Below are positions 12,611 through 21,298 of a stretch of 23,794 nucleotides of DNA, one piece after another. Made by a program: the position numbers and the translations under genes. This stretch comes from Actinobacteria bacterium UBA4719 (GTDB lineage: Bacteria > Actinomycetota > Actinomycetes > Actinomycetales > Dermatophilaceae). Position 1 is the stretch's first letter. Every line of letters starts with the position of its first letter. The notes below the pieces were generated by a model. It did not search any database. It saw only the letters and a list, made by a program, of their open reading frames with translations, and was not told the DNA's origin. Location of the stretch: positions 1-23,794 of the forward strand of contig DHJN01000259.1 of assembly GCA_002404345.1 (NCBI GenBank), in the 5' to 3' direction.

Positions 12611-13408
12611 TCACCCGTCATTCACGGCACACAACGCCCGTAGCACAGCCCGTCCACGACGAGCGTCCTCGACCGGCATTCGTAGCCAGGCACGGTGACC
12701 TTCCACGAGCTCCCGCTCAAGGACCAACATTCGCGAGCGGTCTGAGCCGGCGAAGCTCTCGCGTTCCGCGATCGGGTTGTCGATGCAGGCGAGGAGGACT
12801 GCTGCGTCGAACAAGTGCCGCTCGGGGTCTCGGCTGTCGGTTACGTAGGCCGCGGCTTTCAGGATGAGGGCGCCGAAGGGGCGTGGCACTGAGATCGTGG
12901 TGATCTCACTCTCCTCGATCTCCAACCGGTAGTTCACGGTCCGTCTCAAGGCCTGGGTTCCGCCGGGGATCTTGACCATGTCCATGCGGCGCATCCGCTC
13001 CTCAACGCTCGGCGCTGCATGGTCGGCTACGACGACGTCGACGATATCTGCGTCGTCACTGCTCACGACGTCCACGTGGGCTTCTCCTCGCGTGAACCGA
13101 TGGCCGACGTTGTTGCGCGGGTCGAGGTTCTCCTTCATCTCGTAGCCGAGCGACTCCAGGGCACTTGCGGTCGCGTTCGGGGTGCCTCGGGCCGTCTCGA
13201 TGTGCAGCACGATGTCCACGTCATTGGTCGGCCGCACCGCGTCGATGCCGTGGTGGATCGCGTGCAACTGCGTCATCAGTCCGCCGATGAGGGTCCAACG
13301 GTCCGAAGGCAGGACTCGAGCGATCTCAGAGACGTTCGGCCACGGGTATGGCCACCCGCCGACAGCTGCCCTTACGTCGATCGTGGGTCGTGTCTCCAAG
13401 TTAGCCAC
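12611..13408 (-). CDS. Nucleotidyltransferase-fold protein, probable toxin
   Basis: The 265-residue protein has the minimal nucleotidyltransferase signature: WTLIGGLMTQLHAIHHGIDAVRPTNDVDIVLHIE. The G-G pair (residues 42-43) lies about 20 residues before the catalytic D63-x-D65. A third acidic strand, AHVDVVSSDDADIVDVVV, follows. This resembles AbiEii/MenT-like or KNTase-like enzymes that add nucleotides to RNA or protein. GTG 13408 overlaps the upstream helix-turn-helix gene by 8 bases (GTGGCTAA), so the two are coupled. The pair fits a toxin-antitoxin or abortive-infection module, with this the toxin. The target is unknown. Confidence 0.78.
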   Translation of the reverse strand: MANLETRPTIDVRAAVGGWPYPWPNVSEIARVLPSDRWTLIGGLMTQLHAIHHGIDAVRPTNDVDIVLHIETARGTPNATASALESLGYEMKENLDPRNNVGHRFTRGEAHVDVVSSDDADIVDVVVADHAAPSVEERMRRMDMVKIPGGTQALRRTVNYRLEIEESEITTISVPRPFGALILKAAAYVTDSRDPERHLFDAAVLLACIDNPIAERESFAGSDRSRMLVLERELVEGHRAWLRMPVEDARRGRAVLRALCAVNDG

Positions 13409-14096
13409 GAGCGAAGTCCTGCAGGTACTTGGTCAGAGTTCGCGCCCCGACGCCGTGCTCGCGGGGGTCCATCGAGCCGGCCGCGTCGAGTGCCGCTAGC
13501 GCGCCGTTCCCCTTGGTGGCAATGCGCTTGATGATGTCGAGGTCAAAGTCGGTTGCACGCAAGATCATCGTGCCGCGTGTGTCTCGAAGTAGACCGAGGC
13601 TCTTCTCCAGCTTGGTCAGGACCTCGGAGCTCACGTAGCCGTCGATGCGGTCCTTCCGCGCGTCCGACAGCCCAAGCCCACGGCGCCCGACGACAACGAC
13701 GTCTTTCCTCACTCGTGACACGAGGAAGCCGAAGGACTCGTAGGTCCGGACCGAGGCGCGCACCCTCGCACGGCCTACGAACTCGTGGGAGCCATCTTTG
13801 TCCGTCGCCAGACGACGCAACCGTCCGCGCAGCCGCGAGGTCTGCACCTGTCCGAGCCAGTCGACCTCGATCCCGGAAAGCAGGGCAACTGCGCCCCATG
13901 CAGTGGCCTCACTCCACGGGCGGGAGCGCGAGAACTCTCGCTCGCTCAGGTACTCGTTGACCGAGCCTCGGTCAACCAGACCGCGCGTCAGGTATCGAAT
14001 CTGACCCTGTTCGCCGAGTCGCGCCACGTGGCGCTTCGTCACGCCCAACATGCGTGCCGCCTCGCCGACGTCAACGTACTCACTGCGCAGGGACAT
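13401..14096 (-). CDS. Excisionase-like helix-turn-helix protein, probable antitoxin
   Basis: The 231-residue protein begins with a MerR/excisionase-type helix-turn-helix, YVDVGEAARMLGVTKRHVARLGEQGQIRYLTRGLVDRGSVNEYL (about residues 5-50). A helical WSEATAWGAVALLSGIEVDWL segment and a long, mostly helical C-terminal region follow. Start ATG 14096 was chosen because the extra 16 residues of the longer frame do not belong to the domain. The coupled nucleotidyltransferase gene and the direct repeat just upstream (14097-14110 and 14143-14156) suggest an autoregulating antitoxin. AbiEi itself has a different winged-helix N-terminus, so this is an analogous rather than a clearly homologous partner. 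Confidence 0.75.
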   Translation of the reverse strand: MSLRSEYVDVGEAARMLGVTKRHVARLGEQGQIRYLTRGLVDRGSVNEYLSEREFSRSRPWSEATAWGAVALLSGIEVDWLGQVQTSRLRGRLRRLATDKDGSHEFVGRARVRASVRTYESFGFLVSRVRKDVVVVGRRGLGLSDARKDRIDGYVSSEVLTKLEKSLGLLRDTRGTMILRATDFDLDIIKRIATKGNGALAALDAAGSMDPREHGVGARTLTKYLQDFARG

Positions 14097-14180
14097 AACA
14101 GATATGGTCCTCTTTGAGACCTGACCTGTAAAGTCTGGCTTCAACAGATAACGTCCGCAGTGAGACTCTATTCGTTAATA
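14097..14180 (-). promoter_or_regulatory. Direct-repeat operator candidate upstream of helix-turn-helix gene
   Basis: AACAGATATGGTCC (14097-14110) recurs as AACAGATAACGTCC (14143-14156), 12 of 14 positions equal, 46 bases apart. On the minus strand each contains TATCTG, a possible -10 element. A small AT-rich inverted repeat CTATT/AATAG lies at about 14167-14180. The AT richness contrasts with the surroundings. Likely promoter and operator of the coupled pair. Confidence 0.45.
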
Positions 14181-14309
14181 GTAGTCGGCGCGCTGAGTCC
14201 CGGGTGCTGGCCCACGCTCACGGGAGCGAGCCGTGGCCATGATCACCACGAACGTTGACTCATCCGCTCGTCGTCGCCCACCGGCGCTGCCCACCGGGAG
14301 GAACGGACA

Positions 14310-14546
14310 GTGACGCCAGCAAAGGACGCGTGGCCAACTCTGGACGAGACTGCTTCAGCAAGAGGCGGACATTGTTTCTCACTGCCGGCCTTGGGGTACG
14401 CGGCCGCCGGCGGGGCGGTCCCTCCTCGCGTTCACGAAGCGTGCGTCCTGGGTCAGGTGGGTGTTTCCGGGTTGCCGCAGTTGGACGACCACAGCTTCGT
14501 GGTGCGAATCCTGCGGGGGCACGTGAGCGCCACGCACGGCGCGTAG
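14310..14546 (+). CDS. Possible small hypothetical protein
   Basis: A 78-residue frame starts at GTG 14310, with GGGAGG (14296-14301) 8 bases upstream. The latter two thirds have strongly GC-biased third codon positions, as real genes here do (GYAAAGGAVPPRVHEACVLGQVGVSGLPQLDDHSFVVRILRGHVSA). The first 25 codons do not. No family is recognised. It would be a plus-strand passenger in the same interval as the minus-strand helix-turn-helix/nucleotidyltransferase pair. It could equally be chance; the 14097-14694 stretch otherwise holds only regulatory sites and repeat H. Confidence 0.25.
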   Translation: MTPAKDAWPTLDETASARGGHCFSLPALGYAAAGGAVPPRVHEACVLGQVGVSGLPQLDDHSFVVRILRGHVSATHGA

Positions 14547-14627
14547 CCCCAGCCCGCAGGACCGGGACTCCCCTTCACTTGGCCGCTCACGCATCTACCG
14601 CGTTGAGCCCTTCAACAACGGTCCACA

Positions 14628-14646
14628 GGCGCGTCATTTCGCCGCC
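14628..14646 (+). repeat. Cassette-junction repeat, copy H
   Basis: GGCGCGTCATTTCGCCGCC differs from copy E at two of 19 positions. With the flanking bases it closes on itself (AGGCG and CGCCT). A weak left arm, GTGAGCGCC (14523-14531), is possible. It lies just downstream of the DUF1801 gene's end and upstream of the helix-turn-helix promoter. Confidence 0.6.
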
Positions 14647-14694
14647 TCAGTCCGCGTCGTTCGCGACCTTGCAGGCCTCGGCGCGCTGGCTTGC

Positions 14695-15048
14695 CTATCG
14701 TGCTGTCGCGTCGATCTCAGCTCGCCGCGCTTCGACGATGCGTCGCACGATGGCGTCAGGCAGCTGGTGGTCTGCCGAATAGTGGATGCTCCCGCTGGTG
14801 GTTTCGAAGTCGCTCAGCGCTTCGAGAACGGACGCGATGACCGCGCCGCTGTACGGGTAGAGCGACAGGAACTTCTTCGCACGTACCGTCGCAATGAGGC
14901 CCTTGTCACGGTAAAGGAGCGCAGTCATGGCGTAGCTGGTGCCTTCCTCGGCTTCGGGCACGACTTCGCGGGCGACGGCATATACGCGCTGGAGCGCGTC
15001 CCGATCCCCCCCCTCTACCGTGCTGAGATACGTGCCAACCTCGCCCAC
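14695..15048 (-). CDS. DUF1801 (YdhG/CyaY-like) family protein
   Basis: The 117-residue protein matches the DUF1801 family: VGTYLSTVEGGDRDALQRVYAVAREVVPEAEEGTSYAMTALLYRDKGLIATVRAKKFLSLYPYSGAVI, then GSIHYSADHQLPDAIVRRIVEARRAEID. Length and the E-E-G-T-S-Y-x-M-x-A motif are typical. The fold is a small alpha/beta protein of unknown activity, sometimes called iron-chaperone-like. GTG 15048 gives the family N-terminus; no strong ribosome site is seen. The gene is alone between repeats H and I, and is the last cassette before the chromosomal backbone. Confidence 0.87.
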   Translation of the reverse strand: MGEVGTYLSTVEGGDRDALQRVYAVAREVVPEAEEGTSYAMTALLYRDKGLIATVRAKKFLSLYPYSGAVIASVLEALSDFETTSGSIHYSADHQLPDAIVRRIVEARRAEIDATAR

Positions 15049-15269
15049 GCTTTGAGGCTACGCCCACTTAGTCGCGCCGTACTGCTCCTCGAGAAGCGAG
15101 AGTTCGCACTCTCGATCGGGACTGCGCTCAACCCGCCTCGGTTCGTGGTGCGGACCACCTCGTTCGCACGTCACGATCAGTGGGAGCAAGCGTTCGTGCT
15201 CGGCAAGACACGCTTCGTCGTTCCGAAGATCGTCACAGCGAACGACGTCTAGCTCCCGGATCTGTGGAC

Positions 15270-15341
15270 AGTTTGACGCGAGATTGAGGCGGATCGGACA
15301 CCCCATCACGACGAGCGCCTCGGCCGCATCTTATCGCCGCC
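15270..15341 (+). repeat. Cassette-junction repeat, copy I
   Basis: GGCCGCATCTTATCGCCGCC (15322-15341) is the most diverged copy, matching the core in GC..TC/ATC-TTAT-CGCCGCC layout. AGTTTGACGCGA (15269-15280) is a possible left arm of the TGACGCG type. It is the last copy before ychF. The rest of 15049-15525 contains only short frames without family resemblance. Confidence 0.45.
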
Positions 15342-15525
15342 TAAGACTATTTGGGAGGCAATGCTCCGACGCCCTTCCGACTCTCGCGGGCCTCCTCATC
15401 AAGGTCATGCAGCAAACCTGTCCTCGGATTCTTGCGGACTATTTGCGGACCGCGGAGCCCCAAACACCCTCTGACGCGAAGATTCTTCGCACCCCATGGT
15501 GCGCCGGAGGCGCCGTGTTGCTGAC

Positions 15526-15541
15526 CTGCGCAAACGCGCAG
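15526..15541 (-). terminator. Hairpin just past ychF
   Basis: CTGCGC (15526-15531) and GCGCAG (15536-15541) form a 6-bp stem with a 4-base loop, starting 2 bases beyond the ychF stop codon. There is no T run, as is common for terminators in high-GC actinobacteria. Function is inferred. Confidence 0.4.
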
Positions 15542-15543
15542 AG

Positions 15544-16629
<1,086 letters not shown>

Positions 16630-16683
16630 AAGGACAAGAGTTTAGTGGCCATCGGGGCCGTATGCCGCCACGCACCTCGCCGG

Positions 16684-16975
16684 TCAGGCAAGCAGCTCCA
16701 GATCCACCCCCATCGCCCGATAGGTTCCGGCAGCCCGGGCATCCCGACTCACCAGCCTCAGACCGTGCTCGGCAACCGCTGCGGCCACGAGTGCGTCATA
16801 CACGGCGCCACCGGAGACACCGCTGTCGGACAGCCGGGAAACCAGAGCAGCCGACCCCTCGGAGCTGAGGAATCGGGTGTGCGGAAAGTTGACCTCGATC
16901 AGCAGTTTCGCGGCCTGTGGGGTCAAGAGATCAGGGGGAGGCGATCGGGTGAGCACGGAAAACATCTCGACGGCT
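16684..16975 (-). pseudogene. PIN-domain (VapC-like) toxin remnant
   Basis: The C-terminal two thirds of a PIN-domain protein are intact: VEMFSVLTRSPPP, LLIEVNFPHTRFLSSEGSAALVSRLSDSGVSGGAVYDALVAAAVAEHGLRLVSRDARAAGTYRAMGVDLELLA, including the Y-D-A-L and S-R-D acidic positions. The N-terminal strand with the first catalytic Asp (L-D-T/S-x type) and the following 35-40 residues are missing. The frame upstream reads non-family sequence and then reaches the start of the divergent rmuC gene at 17041. No antitoxin gene is adjacent. A shorter product from ATG 16965 is possible but would lack the active-site aspartate. I infer a decayed toxin gene truncated at the rmuC border. Confidence 0.65.
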
Positions 16976-17040
16976 CCATGTCGACAGTTGTCGCCGTGTC
17001 GGAGGGGTGGCTGTCGGTGCCGTCTGTCACGGTGTGACAC

Positions 17041-18261
17041 ATGGAGATCCTGATTGCTGCAGTGCTCGGAATGCTCATCGGTGCGGTCGTCGCGTGGCTT
17101 ATTGCCCGCGTCCTCTTCTCGGGACGGTCCGCGGCTCTGTCCACTGAGCGGGACCTGTTACGCGAGCGGGTGATCGACCTTGAGGCCTCGGTCAGCGACG
17201 ACGCCCAGACCGCCACCATGCTGGCACCCCTGCGCGATGCCCTGGTGCGCGTCGAGCGCCAGGTTGGGACGCTGGAGCGCGACCGCGTCGAACAGTTCTC
17301 CCAGGTCAGTGTGCAGCTGGCCGACGTCACGACCTCCACCCAAGCGTTGCGCTCCCAGACCGCATCTCTGGTGGGTTCACTGAACGCCTCCACGATCCGG
17401 GGCAACTGGGGCGAGGTCCAGCTCCGGCGGGTCCTGGAGCACGCAGGCATGCTGGCGCGCTGCGACTTCGAAGAACAGGTCAGCGCGGTGAGCAGCCACG
17501 ACCGCGGAGTGCGCCCCGACGTGGTGGTCCGACTCCCCGGCGACAAGTGCCTGGTCGTTGACGCCAAGGCTCCGATGACCGCCTTCCTCAGCGCCCAAGC
17601 AGACGGCATCGACTCCGCGGAGCGTTCCCGACTGTTGGCTGCGCACGCCACCTCGCTGCGCGGACACGTGGATTCGCTTGCGGCCAAAGCGTATTGGTCA
17701 GCTTTCACCAACACTCCAGAGATGGTCGTCTGCTTCATTCCCGGCGACGCCATCCTCGCAGCAGCGCTGGCAGCCGACCCCGCCCTTTTCGAGTACGCCC
17801 ATTCCCGGAGGGTGGTCCTCGCCTCGCCCGGCACCCTGCTGGCGTTGTTGCGCACCGTCGCATTCACGTGGCAGCAGGACGCCCTGACCGCCAACGCACA
17901 GCTGCTGCTGAAGCTCGGGAGCGAGCTGTATTCACGGCTGGGCACCTTGGGTTCGCACGCCACCAAGATGGGAGCGTCGCTGCAGAAGTCCGTCGAGAGC
18001 TACAACGCACTGGTAGGCACGCTGGAGTCCCGGGTGATGGTGACGGCCCGCAAGATGCATGAGCTCGGTCTGGCCGAAACGCCTCTGCCCATCACCGGGC
18101 CGGTTGAGACCGCTCCCCGGCCCCTGACTGCCGCCGAGCTGATCACTGCGCTGGATTCACGGGTCCTGGATGCAGACGTCGCCCGGCCCGAGCTGGATCT
18201 GGGACAGGTGCATGAGCTGGGACAGGGCCGCGATGGTGGAGCGCACTACAAGTCCGCCTGA
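17041..18261 (+). CDS. rmuC: DNA recombination protein RmuC
   Basis: The 406-residue protein has the RmuC layout: an N-terminal membrane anchor (ILIAAVLGMLIGAVVAWLIARVLF, residues 3-26), a coiled-coil region (about 35-115), and the conserved nuclease-like domain. That domain has NWGEVQLRRVLEHAGM, RPDVVVRLPGDKCLVVDAKAPMTAFL (the PD-(D/E)xK-like D-x-K), and EMVVCFIPGDAILAAAL, followed by ASPGTLLALLRTVAFTWQQ. RmuC limits inversions at short repeats. ATG 17041 fits the family start. A short palindrome TGTCAC/GTGACA (17025-17039) abuts it, but no ribosome site is clear. The C-terminal 50 residues are variable. Confidence 0.96.
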   Translation: MEILIAAVLGMLIGAVVAWLIARVLFSGRSAALSTERDLLRERVIDLEASVSDDAQTATMLAPLRDALVRVERQVGTLERDRVEQFSQVSVQLADVTTSTQALRSQTASLVGSLNASTIRGNWGEVQLRRVLEHAGMLARCDFEEQVSAVSSHDRGVRPDVVVRLPGDKCLVVDAKAPMTAFLSAQADGIDSAERSRLLAAHATSLRGHVDSLAAKAYWSAFTNTPEMVVCFIPGDAILAAALAADPALFEYAHSRRVVLASPGTLLALLRTVAFTWQQDALTANAQLLLKLGSELYSRLGTLGSHATKMGASLQKSVESYNALVGTLESRVMVTARKMHELGLAETPLPITGPVETAPRPLTAAELITALDSRVLDADVARPELDLGQVHELGQGRDGGAHYKSA

Positions 18262-18293
18262 CGCGTTTCGGCCCGGTCCTGTAGTCCCCACGA

Positions 18294-18349
18294 CGACTGA
18301 GGGGGGCCGCCGGTCTTGACTACGACTGAGGGGGCGCCGGTCTTGGTGA
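18294..18349. repeat. Two-copy tandem repeat after rmuC
   Basis: CGACTGAGGGGG-CGCCGGTCTTG occurs twice in succession (from 18294 and from 18323), with small insertions in the first copy. It fills the short gap between rmuC and the convergent SRPBCC gene. No function is evident; it looks like a minisatellite. Confidence 0.7.
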
Positions 18350-18358
18350 GCGTGCCGC

Positions 18359-18790
18359 TCAGGATTCAAGCGCGCGCTTGAGATTCTGGACAAAGGCCTT
18401 GTTGTGGCGCGGAACCATGAACGCCATCATCGGCGTCATGAGCATCTTGAGCCCGCTGGGTCGCATCTCAACCCCTCGCGTGAACCGCGTGCCCTCCCCG
18501 GCCGGCTCGACGGTGTAGGTGATCCGCGGCTGCAGTCCGGCGAAGTCGGCGCGATACACCACCCGCGAGCCTTGCTCGACCTCAAGGGCCGTGAACGTTC
18601 CCTCCGTCTTACCCATGAACGGCTTGAACGTCAGCGCGTAGGTCTTACCGACGACCGGGATCGGATCGGTCTCTTGAGGCACCGAGGCGATGTCAACGTG
18701 CCAGTTCGGTTCGTTGCGCAGGTCGGCGACATATCGGAAGACGTCGTCAGCCGTGCGGGCCACGACCACGCTCTCTGCAGATTTGACCAT
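18359..18790 (-). CDS. SRPBCC family protein
   Basis: The 143-residue protein is of the START/Bet v1-like SRPBCC (polyketide cyclase/dehydrase) superfamily: AESVVVARTADDVFRYVADLRNEPNWHVDI at the N-terminus, a central run of beta strands (YALTFKPFMGKTEGTFTALEVEQGSRVVYRADFAG), TYTVEPAGEGTRFTRGVEM, and a long C-terminal helix ending AFVQNLKRALES. Such proteins bind hydrophobic ligands; the ligand is unknown. ATG 18790 has GGAGGAG 6 bases upstream, a strong ribosome site. It lies convergent to rmuC and in tandem after ispH, separated from it by the tandem repeat at 18895-18960. Confidence 0.9.
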   Translation of the reverse strand: MVKSAESVVVARTADDVFRYVADLRNEPNWHVDIASVPQETDPIPVVGKTYALTFKPFMGKTEGTFTALEVEQGSRVVYRADFAGLQPRITYTVEPAGEGTRFTRGVEMRPSGLKMLMTPMMAFMVPRHNKAFVQNLKRALES

Positions 18791-18894
18791 GACTTCTCCT
18801 CCGGCAGGTGTCGCATCCAGGCGTCTTAAGCGGCGCTCGAAGAAACCCTATCCAGTCCGGTGGACGTGAGGCGACCGGACGGCATACCGGTTAG

Positions 18895-18960
18895 CGCAGT
18901 GAGCCCGCGTCGTGGCGCAGTGAGCCCGCGTCAGTGCAGTGAGCCCGCGTCGTGGCGCAG
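18895..18960. repeat. Three-copy tandem repeat at the 3' end of ispH
   Basis: GCAGTGAGCCCGCGTCGTGG occurs three times (from 18897, 18918 and 18936) with unit length 18-21 bases. The last copy encodes the C-terminal RHDAGSLH of IspH and provides its stop; the others lie past the stop. Unit changes could alter the C-terminus. Confidence 0.75.
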
Positions 18961-19935
18961 CGTGGTCGCTTCGACCCCGGACTTCGCCTGCAGATCGTGC
19001 CGCAGCTCGTGGGGTAGCGAGAACAACACGCTCTCCTCGACGGCAACCACCGGCTGCACATCCTCATAGCCACGCTCGGCCAGGAAGGCCAGGACGCCGC
19101 GCACCAGCACCTCGGGCACGCTCGCGCCACTGGTCACGCCGACCGTGCCCACCCCCTCAAGCCAGCCCGGGTCGATCTCATCCGCATAGTCCACCAGGTA
19201 ACCCGCCGCCGCGCCGTGCTCCAGGGCAACCTCGACCAACCGCACGGAGTTCGAGGAGTTGCGCGATCCAACAACGATCATCAGGTCGGTGTTCGGCGCC
19301 ATCTGCCTGACTGCCAGCTGGCGGTTCTGGGTGGCATAACAGATGTCGTCACTGGGTGGGTCCTGCAGCTTGGGGAACTTCTCGCGCAGCCTGCTCACCG
19401 TCTCCATGGTCTCGTCCACGGACAACGTGGTCTGCGACAGCCAGATGACCTTGGACGGGTCGCGAACCTCGACGTTGGCTACGTCATCTGGGCCGTCAAC
19501 CAGCTTGACGTTGTCCGGGGCCTCACCAGCCGTGCCGACGACCTCCTCATGGCCCTCGTGACCGATCAGCAGGATGTCGTAGTCCTCGTCGGCGAAACGC
19601 ACGGCCTCGCGGTGGACCTTGGTCACCAGCGGGCAGGTCGCGTCGATCGTCTTCAGCGACAGCGCCCGCGCCTCCTCGTGCACGACCGGTGCGACGCCGT
19701 GTGCGGAGAAGATGACCGTCGCCCCCTCCGGCACCTCCTGGGTCTTGTCGACGAAGATCGCGCCACGTTTCTGCAACGTGCTGACAACGTGCTTGTTGTG
19801 CACGATCTCCTTGCGAACGTAGACCGGCGGCCCATAGAGCTCCAGCGCCTTCTCGACTGTCACCACAGCCCTGTCCACACCGGCGCAGTACCCACGCGGC
19901 GCGGCCAGCAACACTCGTTTTCTCGTTACAGTCAC
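18931..19935 (-). CDS. ispH: 4-hydroxy-3-methylbut-2-enyl diphosphate reductase
   Basis: IspH carries out the last step of the MEP isoprenoid pathway, reducing HMBPP to IPP and DMAPP with a [4Fe-4S] cluster. All three cluster cysteines are seen: [12 protein letters not shown] (C17), [16 protein letters not shown], and [11 protein letters not shown]. Substrate-binding SAHGVAP and [15 protein letters not shown] are present. I chose GTG 19935 ([17 protein letters not shown]) because it gives the usual N-terminus and TACGAT (plus-strand 19942-19947) ends 6 bases before it, typical of a leaderless start; the longer frame overlaps xseA. The C-terminus carries an unusual [11 protein letters not shown] tail made by a tandem repeat. 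Confidence 0.97.
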   Translation of the reverse strand: MTVTRKRVLLAAPRGYCAGVDRAVVTVEKALELYGPPVYVRKEIVHNKHVVSTLQKRGAIFVDKTQEVPEGATVIFSAHGVAPVVHEEARALSLKTIDATCPLVTKVHREAVRFADEDYDILLIGHEGHEEVVGTAGEAPDNVKLVDGPDDVANVEVRDPSKVIWLSQTTLSVDETMETVSRLREKFPKLQDPPSDDICYATQNRQLAVRQMAPNTDLMIVVGSRNSSNSVRLVEVALEHGAAAGYLVDYADEIDPGWLEGVGTVGVTSGASVPEVLVRGVLAFLAERGYEDVQPVVAVEESVLFSLPHELRHDLQAKSGVEATTLRHDAGSLH

Positions 19936-19941
19936 CCACCC

Positions 19942-19983
19942 ATCGTAGGTCGCCCCCAACAGTGGTCGGTCTCCTCCTACAGT
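19942..19983. promoter_or_regulatory. Divergent leaderless promoters for ispH and xseA
   Basis: TACGAT on the minus strand (19942-19947) and TACAGT on the plus strand (19978-19983) are -10-like boxes. Each is followed after exactly six bases by the GTG start of ispH (19935) and xseA (19990) respectively. Transcription from each would begin at or next to the start codon. The -35 regions are weak. Confidence 0.5.
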
Positions 19984-19989
19984 GACGTC

Positions 19990-21249
19990 GTGAGCAGCCA
20001 CAACTTGAGCAGCCCCAAACCACTGCCCGAACGCGCCGCGGACACGACCGCGGAGAATCCCTGGCCGGTGCGGCTGCTCAGTCTGAAGATCTCGGACTAC
20101 GTCGACAAGATGTCAGCCCTGTGGGTCGAGGGTCAGGTGATCCAGGTCAGCCGCCGTCCGGGACAGGCCACCGCCTACCTCATCCTGCGGGACCCTGACG
20201 TCGACATGTCGCTCAACGTCACGGTCCGCACGACCACGTTGGACGCCATGCCGACGCCGCTGGCCGAGGGCACCCGCGTCGTCGTTCAGGCCAAGCCCAC
20301 GTTCTGGACCAAACGCGGCACCCTGCAGCTGGACGCCCGCCAGGTACGCCCCGTCGGCGTCGGCGAGCTGCTCGCCAGGCTTGAGCACCTCAAGCGCATC
20401 CTGGCGTCCGAGGGGTTGTTCGACCTGGACCGCAAACGTCCCTTGCCCTTCCTGCCCCGCAAGGTCGGGCTGATCTGCGGTCGGGCCAGCGCGGCCGAGA
20501 AGGACGTCGTCGAGAACGCCCGGCGGCGTTGGCCTGCCGTCCAGTTCGAGATCCGAACGGTCTCGGTCCAGGGACCCAACACGGTGCCCGAGGTCAGTGC
20601 CGCCCTGCGTGAGCTTGATGCCGATCGCAGTGTGGATGTCATCGTGATCACCAGGGGCGGCGGCTCGTTCGAGGATCTGCTCCCGTTCAGCAACGAGGCC
20701 CTGGTCCGAGCTGTCGCCGAAGCCTTCACCCCCGTGGTGAGCGCCATCGGCCACGACGTCGACACCCCCCTGCTGGACTTCGTCGCCGACCTGCGCGCCT
20801 CGACCCCGACCGACGCAGCCAAGCTGATTGTCCCTGATGTGGATGAGCAGCGGGCCGGGATCGACCAGACACGCCAGCGAGTATGCCGTGCCCTCACCTC
20901 GCGGCTGCACAGCGAACGGCGCCTCCTGGTCTCCTTGCGGTCGCGGCCGGTGATGGCCGATCCGCGGGCCATGATCACCGCCCGAAGGCAGGAGCTGGAC
21001 GCTCTTACGGGCCGCGCGCGCCAGTGTGTACGGGCCAGCGTGCACCGCGCTGGTGACCAGATCGACCACCTGCGCGCACAGGTTCGGGCGCTGTCGCCGC
21101 TAGCCACCCTCGAACGCGGGTACGCCGTCGTACAGCATGCCGACGGCGGGATCGTGATGGATCGCGCAGACGTCCGGCCCGACGAGCTTCTGAGGGTTCG
21201 AGTCGCCCGGGGCGACTTCGCAGTCCGCCCCGTCAGCGAACAGTCATAG
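19990..21249 (+). CDS. xseA: Exodeoxyribonuclease VII large subunit
   Basis: The 419-residue protein is XseA, the catalytic subunit of exonuclease VII. An N-terminal OB-fold domain ([35 protein letters not shown], about residues 45-80) precedes the conserved core: [99 protein letters not shown]. Coiled coil and a short C-terminal strand ([13 protein letters not shown]) follow. GTG 19990 was chosen because TACAGT lies 6 bases upstream and the N-terminus fits; the frame open far upstream is antisense to ispH. xseB follows after 47 bases. Confidence 0.97.
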   Translation: MSSHNLSSPKPLPERAADTTAENPWPVRLLSLKISDYVDKMSALWVEGQVIQVSRRPGQATAYLILRDPDVDMSLNVTVRTTTLDAMPTPLAEGTRVVVQAKPTFWTKRGTLQLDARQVRPVGVGELLARLEHLKRILASEGLFDLDRKRPLPFLPRKVGLICGRASAAEKDVVENARRRWPAVQFEIRTVSVQGPNTVPEVSAALRELDADRSVDVIVITRGGGSFEDLLPFSNEALVRAVAEAFTPVVSAIGHDVDTPLLDFVADLRASTPTDAAKLIVPDVDEQRAGIDQTRQRVCRALTSRLHSERRLLVSLRSRPVMADPRAMITARRQELDALTGRARQCVRASVHRAGDQIDHLRAQVRALSPLATLERGYAVVQHADGGIVMDRADVRPDELLRVRVARGDFAVRPVSEQS

Positions 21250-21250
21250 G

Positions 21251-21298
21251 GTGTTCGGGTAGTCACACAGTGTTTGGGTGGTCCTAGAGTGTTCGGGT
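21251..21298. repeat. Three-copy 19-bp tandem repeat before xseB
   Basis: GTGTTCGGGT recurs at 21251, 21270 (as GTGTTTGGGT) and 21289, an exact 19-base period. The third copy supplies the GTG start of xseB (21297). A TAGAGT box (21285-21290) spans the second and third copies. It may affect initiation of xseB. Confidence 0.8.

Noticed and set aside
15058..15309. Frames on both strands upstream of the DUF1801 gene
   Set aside because: Neither strand gives a recognisable protein or start signal; treated as non-coding.
116..15341. Canonical integron attC sites
   Set aside because: No GTTRRRY / RYYYAAC box pairs flank the cores, and no integrase gene is in the window. The array is called integron-like only by layout.
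16794..16813. GTGCGTCATACACGGCGCC resembles the cassette-junction core
   Set aside because: It lies inside the PIN-domain coding sequence, where it encodes the conserved Y-D-A-L motif on the other strand. Coincidence with a protein motif is the simpler explanation.
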